Source: Gemmatimonadota bacterium (GTDB taxonomy: Bacteria > Gemmatimonadota > Gemmatimonadetes > Longimicrobiales > Gaopeijiaceae). Taken from it: DNA of 7,307 nucleotides. The position numbers were made by a program, and so were the translations under genes. The notes under the pieces are model-generated. The model made no database searches and had not been told where the DNA came from. It worked only from the letters and a program-made list of their open reading frames with translations. The stretch is from assembly GCA_016209995.1 (NCBI GenBank), contig JACQVC010000012.1:1-7307 (forward strand). Reading direction: 5' to 3'. Within the stretch, counting starts at the first letter, position 1. Every line of letters starts with the position of its first letter. Below, piece by piece: positions 1 through 5,193 of the stretch.

Positions 1-1306
1 TCCTTACCCTGCGGCGGAAGGTCGCCTCGAGCGCTTCGTGAAAGAGACCGCGCTCGACGATCTCGTCCAGCGAGCGGACCGGCGCGGCGGGGTTGCCGGC
101 CAGGTAGTCAGCCAGATCGTCCTTGGCCTCGTCGTCGATCACGCTCGCACCGGACAGCAGGCCGCGCAGCTCGGGGATCGTCACGTTCACAACCTCCGCA
201 CCCAGCGCCTCCATCTGCGCGATCGCGGCGCCGACCACCCGCGCGACTTCCTCGTCCGCCGGCGGATCATCGAACAGCTCGCGCAGCACTCCCAGCCGCG
301 CGCCCCTCAACGCGCCGCTGTCCAGCGCCGCCACGAAGCGCGGCAGCGTGCGGCCCTGTAGCGCCGCGGTCGCGGGATCCCCGGGATCCGGCCCGATCGT
401 GGCATCCAGCGCGATGGCCAGGTCCATAATCGTGCGCGCCATGGGGCCGCCCACGTCCTGAGTGTGCGCCAGCGGTATGATCCCAGCGACGCTGGAGAGC
501 CCTTTCGTGGGGCGCAGTCCGACCAGCGCGTTGTGCGCCGACGGAATGCGGATCGAGCCGCAGGTGTCGGAGCCCCAACCGACCGCCGCGAAGCTGGCGG
601 CGATGGCCGCGCCGGTTCCGCCGCTCGAGCCGCCGGGGTTGCGCAACGGATCGTACGGGTTGCGCGTCTGACCACCCAGCGAGCTGATGCTCGTGATGCC
701 CATGGCCAGCTCGTGCAGGTTCGACTTCGCCAGGATCACGGCCCCGGCCTCGCGCAACTTGCGCACCTGGAACGCATCGTCCGGCGGGATGAGGCCGGCC
801 AGCGCCAGCGAGCTGGCGGTCGTCGGCATGTCCGCGGTGTCGTAGTTGTCCTTGAGGATGATCGGGATCCCGTGCAGCGGGCCGCGCGGGCCGCTGGCCT
901 GCCGCTCTTCGTCCAGCGCCCTCGCTTCGGCACGCGCGTTCGGGTTGATGCGGATGATCGAGTTGAGCAGCGGCCCGCCGCGATCGTACGCCTCGATGCG
1001 GGTCAGGTAGGCCTCCACCAGATCGACCGAAGTGACCCGCCCGCTCTCCAGCGCGGCCTGCAGCTGCGGGATCGTCGCCTCGAAGACCTCGAACCGCCCT
1101 GGCGATGAAGCTCTCTGGCCGTACGCAGCGTCCGAGCTGGCGAGCTGAGACATGAGCGCCGCCGCCAGGATCAAGCAGCGACCGCCGGGGACGCCGCGGG
1201 AGGCGCGCCCTGCGTACGCGCTTCGCGATGGTCCGCGTTTCCCCGCGCCTGCAGCGGCGTTGTCGGGGCGTATCGCCCGCGGAGCGCATCCACGGTCAAC
1301 GGACAT
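1..1306 (-). CDS. Amidase signature family hydrolase, probably exported, 3' end cut by window edge
   Basis: Hydrolyses a C-N amide bond; the substrate cannot be told from sequence. The reading frame is open for 435 codons from ATG 1306 to the left edge. The Ser-cisSer-Lys triad is visible: Lys152 in IILKDNYDT, cis-Ser227 in GGSSGGTG and nucleophile Ser251 in GSDTCGSIRIPS. The spacing of 75 and 24 residues matches the family (as in FAAH). A Cys replaces the more usual Gly before GS in the nucleophile motif, as in a known subgroup of these amidases. Other hallmarks are GLRPTKG and HTQDVGGPMART. ATG 1306 was chosen for its GAGGAG ribosome site 6 bases upstream. It gives an Arg-rich 44-residue N-region, a hydrophobic stretch near residues 45-56 and a possible signal peptidase site near AAYG (60-63), so export is likely but not certain. 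Met52 (1153) is an alternative start that would remove much of the signal. Family members usually exceed 450 residues, so the C-terminus lies outside the window. It is transcribed away from rlmI. Confidence 0.92.
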   Translation of the reverse strand, partial: MSVDRGCAPRAIRPDNAAAGAGKRGPSRSAYAGRASRGVPGGRCLILAAALMSQLASSDAAYGQRASSPGRFEVFEATIPQLQAALESGRVTSVDLVEAYLTRIEAYDRGGPLLNSIIRINPNARAEARALDEERQASGPRGPLHGIPIILKDNYDTADMPTTASSLALAGLIPPDDAFQVRKLREAGAVILAKSNLHELAMGITSISSLGGQTRNPYDPLRNPGGSSGGTGAAIAASFAAVGWGSDTCGSIRIPSAHNALVGLRPTKGLSSVAGIIPLAHTQDVGGPMARTIMDLAIALDATIGPDPGDPATAALQGRTLPRFVAALDSGALRGARLGVLRELFDDPPADEEVARVVGAAIAQMEALGAEVVNVTIPELRGLLSGASVIDDEAKDDLADYLAGNPAAPVRSLDEIVERGLFHEALEATFRRRVR

Positions 1307-1498
1307 ATACGGCTCCTCGATCGGCGTGAAATCATTCGGATCGCAGTAGGAACGGGATGTGGTTCCACGGTAGCTCCCCACCGCCGACACCACCTCGCCC
1401 CTTCGCTGACCTCCGCTTCGCTTCGGTTCAGGCCACAACCTGTGGCTGGCCTGCCCGAGTGGCAAGAACGGAGCGGAGCGCGCATCTTCGCGCCTACC
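1307..1498. other. Divergent intergenic region between amidase and rlmI with short hairpins
   Basis: This 192-base stretch must hold the promoters of both divergent genes, but I see no hexamer pair on either strand that I would defend. It carries three short inverted repeats: GTGG-TT-CCAC at 1359-1368, GCCACA-ACC-TGTGGC at 1432-1446, and GCGCG/CGCGC at 1478-1493, which ends 5 bases before the rlmI ATG. The AT-richest part is around 1327-1345, within reach of a promoter for the amidase. The hairpins could be operators or chance in GC-rich DNA. Confidence 0.3.
1313..1318 (-). promoter_or_regulatory. Ribosome binding site of the amidase gene
   Basis: GAGGAG on the minus strand lies 6 bases before ATG 1306. 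It decides the start in favour of this codon over the internal Met at 1153 and therefore includes the hydrophobic leader in the protein. Confidence 0.7.
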
Positions 1499-2698
1499 AT
1501 GTTCCCAGCCGAGCCTCCGCGCGTCTACCTCAAGTCCGAGCGAGCGCGTCCGTTCTTCGGCCGTCATCCCTGGGTCTTCTCGGGCGCGATCCGTCGCCTG
1601 GATGGCGACCCTGCCGATGGTGACGAAGTGGCTGTCCTGACCGAGGCCGGCGACTTCATTGCCTGGGGTCTGTTCAACTCCAAGAGCCAGATCCGGGTGC
1701 GTCTCTACTCGTGGGACGCGGAACGCAGGCTCGCCGACGAGTTCTGGCGTCAGGCCATCGCGGCGGCCGTCCACCTGCGTCACGAGGTGCTGGGCCTCGG
1801 CGATCCCGCCGGGGCCTGCCGCCTCGTGTTCAGCGAAGGCGACGGCATCTCCGGTCTGATCGCGGACCGTTACGCCGACTTCCTGGCCGTCCAGTTCACC
1901 AGCCTGGCGCTGGCGCAGCGCCGCGACGTGATCATGGACGAGCTGGTGCGGCTGTGCCAGCCTCGCGGCGTCTACCTGCGCACGGAACGCGGCATGCGCG
2001 AAGCCGAGGGACTCGACGTGGCGGACAGCCCTGCGTGGGGCGACGTGCCGGATGGGCCGGTCACGATCATAGAGGACGACCTCCAGTTCCACGTAGATGT
2101 CCGCACCGGTCAGAAAACGGGCTTCTACCTCGACCAGCGCGAGAACCGGCGCGCGGCTCGGCGCTTCGCGCGCGGTCGCCGGATCCTCGACGTCTGCTGC
2201 TACACAGGAGCCTTTAGCCTCGCCTTGGCCCGAGCGGGCGCGGCCGAGGCACTGGCGATCGATGTCTCCGCAGCGGCACTCGATATTGCACGCCGCAACG
2301 CGGAGCTGAACGGAATCACGAACGTGCGCTTCGAGACCGGCAATGCGTTCGAACGTCTCGAGCAGCTGGCGGATCGCGGCGAGCGCTTCGACCTCGTGGT
2401 CCTGGACCCACCGCGGTTCGCGCGCACGCGGCGCGGGCTCGAGCAGGCGCTGCGCGGCTACGGCAGCCTGAACGAGCTGGCGGTCCGGGTGCTGGCCCCG
2501 GGAGGCATCCTGGTCACGTGTAGCTGCTCGGGCCGAGTGACGCCCGATGATTTCACGCTCGTGCTGGCCGGCGTGGCCGAGCGCACGGGCCGCGCGCTGC
2601 GGTTTCTGGAGCGGCGAGGCCAGGCGTCGGACCATCCTGTTTCAGCGCACTGCCTCGAGACTGCGTACCTCAAGTGCTTCATCTGCCACGTGACATGA
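1499..2698 (+). CDS. rlmI: 23S rRNA (cytosine-5) methyltransferase, RlmI family (m5C1962)
   Basis: SAM-dependent class I methyltransferase that in E. coli makes m5C1962 of 23S rRNA. From ATG 1499 it is 399 residues, against 396 in E. coli RlmI. The N-terminal PUA domain (about residues 8-80) includes the family motif RHPWVFSGAI (22-31). A linking domain follows, with TGQKTGFYLDQR at 203-214. The Rossmann methyltransferase domain has motif I ILDVCCYTGAF (229-239), motif IV DPPRF (303-307) and motif VI CSCSG (341-345). Cys343 aligns with the presumed catalytic cysteine of the E. coli TFSCSG motif; Cys341 is an extra cysteine where E. coli has Phe. The C-terminus also matches RlmI (SDHPV and YLK near the end). 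The start is not fixed by a ribosome site: no purine-rich motif precedes ATG 1499, and an in-frame GTG at 1442 would add 19 residues not expected in the family. The permease gene begins 32 bases after its stop, so co-transcription is likely. A related RlmI-like enzyme with another rRNA target is possible. Confidence 0.9.
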   Translation: MFPAEPPRVYLKSERARPFFGRHPWVFSGAIRRLDGDPADGDEVAVLTEAGDFIAWGLFNSKSQIRVRLYSWDAERRLADEFWRQAIAAAVHLRHEVLGLGDPAGACRLVFSEGDGISGLIADRYADFLAVQFTSLALAQRRDVIMDELVRLCQPRGVYLRTERGMREAEGLDVADSPAWGDVPDGPVTIIEDDLQFHVDVRTGQKTGFYLDQRENRRAARRFARGRRILDVCCYTGAFSLALARAGAAEALAIDVSAAALDIARRNAELNGITNVRFETGNAFERLEQLADRGERFDLVVLDPPRFARTRRGLEQALRGYGSLNELAVRVLAPGGILVTCSCSGRVTPDDFTLVLAGVAERTGRALRFLERRGQASDHPVSAHCLETAYLKCFICHVT

Positions 2699-2730
2699 AC
2701 GGCTGAGCTCCGCTTACCCTACCTGCTACA

Positions 2731-3945
2731 GTGGACACCACGGTTCTGCTGATCTTCGGCTTCGTGTATCTGGGGATGATGCTCGGTGAGATTCCCGGGC
2801 TCGCCCTGGATCGGACCGGCGTGGCGCTCCTCGGCGCGATCGCCCTGCTGGTGACGAACCGCTCTACGCTGGACGCGGCGTGGAGCGCCGTAGATGTGCC
2901 GACCCTCGCGCTTCTCTTCGGACTGATGGTCGTGTCCGCGCAGTTTCGGCTCGGCGGCTTCTACACGGCGCTCACGCGGAAGCTCGCGACGGCCGCTGCG
3001 ACGCCCGCCAAGCTGCTCGCTCTGCTCGTAGCCACCACGGGCGGGCTGTCCGCGGTCCTCGCCAATGACATCGTCTGCCTCGCCGTCGCGCCGATCCTCG
3101 TCGAAGCGTGTGCGCGCCGCGGATTGGATCCGGTGCCCTTCCTCCTGGCGCTGGCATGCGCCGCGAACGTCGGGTCCGCTGCGACGCTGATCGGGAACCC
3201 GCAAAACATGCTGATCGGCGAGACGCTCGATCTCTCATTCGCCGGATACCTGGTCGACGGACTGGTTCCCTCGGCGCTCGGCCTCGTCGCGGTGTGGTGG
3301 CTGATTCGAGCGCGCTACCAAGGCCGCTGGGAGCGGAAGCTACCCGTGCCCGAAGTCTCGGCGCCGCCCCTCGACCGCTGGCAGAGCTGGAAAGGCGGAG
3401 TCGTACTCACCTGGCTCGTGCTCGCGTTTCTGCTCACGCCGGCGCCCAGATACGTTCTCGCACTGGCCGCAGCGGGAGTCCTCCTCACGAGTCGGCGCAT
3501 GGCTACCACGGAGCTTCTGGGTCTGGTGGACTGGCACCTTCTCGTCCTCTTCATGGGGCTCTTCGTGGTGAACGACGCGCTGGCGGCGTCGGGCGCGCTG
3601 GACGCGGCTCTGACGTGGCTGCGTGGCGCCGGCGTCGATCTGGCACACCCCACGTGGCTGCTCGGCGTCACGGTCGTGCTGTCGAACCTGGTGTCGAACG
3701 TGCCGGCCGTGATGCTGCTGCTCCCGACCTCGTCCCATCCACTGGCCGGTCCGATCCTCGCGCTCGCCAGCACGCTGGCCGGCAATCTGATCGTGGTGGG
3801 GAGCATCGCGAACATCATCGTGGTGGATCAAGCCAAGCGGCTCGGTCTGCAAATCGGTTGGGCGGAGCATGCGCGGACGGGCGTGCCTGTGACGCTGGTC
3901 ACGCTCGCCATCGCGGCGGCGTGGCTGTGGCTGCGGGCCCCGTGA
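2731..3945 (+). CDS. SLC13 / ArsB-NhaD (CitMHS-like) superfamily permease
   Basis: Integral membrane transporter of 404 residues from GTG 2731, in the ion transporter superfamily that includes ArsB, NhaD, CitM and SLC13. The protein is mostly hydrophobic helices, about 10-11 by eye. It shows the superfamily's two-fold internal repeat. The first half has LANDIV near 109-114 and a re-entrant-loop motif GNPQN (155-159). The second half has SNLVSNVPAV (318-327) and GNLIVVGSIAN (351-361). These Asn/Pro/Gly-rich loops form the substrate site in solved relatives. A hydrophilic loop at about 192-217 separates the halves. The substrate (dicarboxylate, arsenite, sodium/proton or other anion) cannot be decided from sequence; no ars genes lie beside it, so an arsenic role is unsupported. 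The start codon has no visible Shine-Dalgarno sequence and lies 32 bases after rlmI, so translation may depend on read-through from rlmI, or a later start may be used. No T-rich terminator follows it. Confidence 0.87.
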   Translation: MDTTVLLIFGFVYLGMMLGEIPGLALDRTGVALLGAIALLVTNRSTLDAAWSAVDVPTLALLFGLMVVSAQFRLGGFYTALTRKLATAAATPAKLLALLVATTGGLSAVLANDIVCLAVAPILVEACARRGLDPVPFLLALACAANVGSAATLIGNPQNMLIGETLDLSFAGYLVDGLVPSALGLVAVWWLIRARYQGRWERKLPVPEVSAPPLDRWQSWKGGVVLTWLVLAFLLTPAPRYVLALAAAGVLLTSRRMATTELLGLVDWHLLVLFMGLFVVNDALAASGALDAALTWLRGAGVDLAHPTWLLGVTVVLSNLVSNVPAVMLLLPTSSHPLAGPILALASTLAGNLIVVGSIANIIVVDQAKRLGLQIGWAEHARTGVPVTLVTLAIAAAWLWLRAP

Positions 3946-3980
3946 CGTTCACCGGCGGTTGAATGCTAACGGCAACGGGG

Positions 3981-4008
3981 TTGACACGTACCGCTGCCAG
4001 AGCATATT
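3981..4008 (+). promoter_or_regulatory. Sigma70-type promoter upstream of the small membrane protein
   Basis: A perfect -35 TTGACA (3981-3986) is followed after 16 bases by CATATT (4003-4008), which matches the -10 consensus at 4 of 6 positions, including the important A2 and T6. This is the most AT-rich short stretch in the neighbourhood and lies in a gap between genes. Transcription would begin near 4015, leaving a leader of about 76 bases before ATG 4092. This would start a new transcript separate from rlmI and the permease. Confidence 0.6.
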
Positions 4009-4074
4009 GACGCGGCTCCAACAGATCGGAAGTGCTGGGCCGGCAGGGAGTAATGTTTGATCTCAGATTTCTGC

Positions 4075-4083
4075 AGGAAGGAA
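4075..4083 (+). promoter_or_regulatory. Ribosome binding site deciding start at 4092
   Basis: AGGAAGGAA lies about 8-10 bases before ATG 4092. It favours that codon over two in-frame upstream starts, GTG 4032 and ATG 4053. ATG 4053 has a purine run only 2 bases away, which is too close. Confidence 0.65.
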
Positions 4084-4091
4084 CCGCACAC

Positions 4092-4409
4092 ATGGTCGTA
4101 TGGCTGATTCCCATGGGCTTGTTCCTCTCGCTCGCGGCGCTGTACCTCGGCGGCGCACCGATCCGCATCGAGGCAAAGGGCGCCCGTGAGCTGTTGGGGC
4201 TCATCGTTACGTTCGCCTTGTACCTGGCGCTGTGGGGCGTGCTGCGCGCGGTTCTGACCGGCATCGCGGGTGCCGCCGGCGCGGTGGCGGCGGCCACTAT
4301 CCTGAGTGTGGTGGCCCTCCCGTGGACCGCGCGAATCGGCTTCCGGCTGGTGGGAGTGCGTATCGAGTCGCTCCCCTATCACCCCATCGCCGAGGGGCAC
4401 CACGACTGA
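4092..4409 (+). CDS. Small membrane protein of unknown function (105 aa)
   Basis: I do not recognise a family. From ATG 4092 the protein has 105 residues. It has a hydrophobic helix at about residues 2-20, a short polar segment with IRIEAKG (24-30), then two long hydrophobic stretches at about 32-52 and 54-77 rich in Leu, Ala and Gly. A mostly polar tail ends in HPIAEGHHD. It is therefore probably an inner-membrane protein with three helices. No catalytic motif is visible; the three His and acidic residues at the C-terminus could bind metal but this is speculation. A good promoter and ribosome site precede it and a terminator-like hairpin follows, so it may be expressed alone as well as with the protease gene downstream. 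The start was chosen for the AGGAAGGAA site; GTG 4032 or ATG 4053 would extend the N-terminus by 20 or 13 residues. Confidence 0.72.
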   Translation: MVVWLIPMGLFLSLAALYLGGAPIRIEAKGARELLGLIVTFALYLALWGVLRAVLTGIAGAAGAVAAATILSVVALPWTARIGFRLVGVRIESLPYHPIAEGHHD

Positions 4410-4431
4410 GGCCCCGCGCATCTTTACGCTG

Positions 4432-4480
4432 GCGCCTTCCCGAGCGACTGAGTGGCAGCATGGGAAGGCGCTTTGTGTTT
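4432..4480 (+). terminator. Terminator-like hairpin after the small membrane protein gene
   Basis: A perfect 10-base inverted repeat, GCGCCTTCCC (4432-4441) and GGGAAGGCGC (4462-4471), encloses a 20-base loop and is followed directly by TTTGTGTTT (4472-4480). This fits an intrinsic terminator, although the loop is larger than usual and the T tract is interrupted by a G. It starts 22 bases after the upstream stop codon and ends about 40 bases before the protease start, so it could instead be partial and tune expression of the downstream genes. Confidence 0.55.
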
Positions 4481-4521
4481 GACGGCCGAGCCGGGGCGTG
4501 TGGGCACGCAACGTAACGCGC

Positions 4522-5193
4522 ATGAAACCGCTCACTCGCCGCCGACTGCGGTTCCTGGCCGGGTTCGTGGCGTTCTTCACGGCGCTCTGGTTCCTCTGGG
4601 GAACCTGGGTGGTATACCCACTCAAGGTTTTCGTCGTATTCCTGCACGAGATCAGCCACGGCGTCGTCGCGGTGGCGACGGGCGGCACCATCCAGCGCAT
4701 CCTGCTCACATCCAACCAGGGCGGCGTCTGCGTGTGTCCGGGCGGCAACGCCTTCCTCACGCTGTCGGCCGGCTACCTCGGGAGTCTGGGCTGGGGCGCG
4801 TTGTTGGTCACGGCCGCGCGGGCACGGCGCCGTCGCGCGAGCATCGTGGTTGGTGCGATCGGCCTCGCGGTGCTCGTGCTCACGGCTCTCTATGTGCGTA
4901 GCCTCTTCGGGATCGGCTTCGGGTTCCTCTTCGGCGCGGCGCTGGTGGCCGCGGGCCGTGTTCTCAAGCCCGGCGCGAACTCGGCGCTGCTCACGGCGCT
5001 CGGTCTCACGAGCTGCCTGTACGCGATCCTCGACATCAAGAGCGATATTCTGGACCGGCCCGAGGCCATATCGGACGCACGCATGCTGGCCGAGCTGACC
5101 GGCGTGCCGACGCTGCTGTGGGGAACGGTCTGGATCACGCTAGCGATCCTGGCCAGCGCGCTACTTTTCCGGAAAGGCTACCAGTCCGCGTGA
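4522..5193 (+). CDS. M50 family (M50B-like) membrane zinc metallopeptidase
   Basis: Polytopic membrane protein of 223 residues from ATG 4522, of the type annotated as M50 family peptidase (Peptidase_M50B-like), related to site-2 proteases but lacking a PDZ domain. A basic N-terminus (TRRRLR) is followed by a helix at about 11-32. The zinc-binding HExxH motif is HEISH (His42, Glu43, His46), inside a hydrophobic helix as expected for intramembrane proteases. It is followed by the family features ATGGTIQRI (52-60), GGVCVCPGG (67-75) and AGYLGSLGWG (83-92). More helices lie at about 106-124, 128-146 and 152-170. The conserved DILDR (175-179) and SDARMLAELTGVPTLLWG (184-201) near the C-terminus are typical; an Asp there is a candidate third zinc ligand. 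The substrate is unknown. An in-frame GTG at 4498 would add 8 residues; neither start has a strong ribosome site. The TGA stop overlaps the GTG start of the acyl-CoA oxidase, which suggests translational coupling. Confidence 0.85.
   Translation: MKPLTRRRLRFLAGFVAFFTALWFLWGTWVVYPLKVFVVFLHEISHGVVAVATGGTIQRILLTSNQGGVCVCPGGNAFLTLSAGYLGSLGWGALLVTAARARRRRASIVVGAIGLAVLVLTALYVRSLFGIGFGFLFGAALVAAGRVLKPGANSALLTALGLTSCLYAILDIKSDILDRPEAISDARMLAELTGVPTLLWGTVWITLAILASALLFRKGYQSA
5171..5192 (+). promoter_or_regulatory. Ribosome site and GTGA start/stop overlap of protease and acyl-CoA oxidase genes
   Basis: GGAAAGG (5171-5177) lies 12 bases before GTG 5190. This GTG overlaps the protease stop TGA (5191-5193) as GTGA. 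The arrangement is typical of translational coupling and decides the oxidase start. ATG 5226 would cut into the N-terminal module, and ATG 5118 would overlap the protease gene by 76 bases. Confidence 0.6.

Noticed and set aside
267..1289. Long minus-strand frame of 340 codons over the amidase region
   Set aside because: It is an out-of-frame shadow rich in Arg, Gly and Ala with no family motifs; the neighbouring frame carries the amidase triad.
1449..1470. CCTGCCCGAGTGGC resembles the D-arm of a Ser or Leu tRNA
   Set aside because: No matching acceptor stem, anticodon arm or GTTCRANNC T-loop lies within tRNA distance; it falls in the rlmI leader.
2731..3945. Permease considered as an arsenite pump (ArsB)
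   Set aside because: The superfamily match is general, and no arsR, arsC or arsA lies next to it, so the substrate is left open.
4023..4032. AGATCGGAAG, identical to the first ten bases of a common sequencing adapter
   Set aside because: The next bases (TGCTGGGC) do not continue the adapter, and the sequence flows between a promoter and its gene without a break; chance match.
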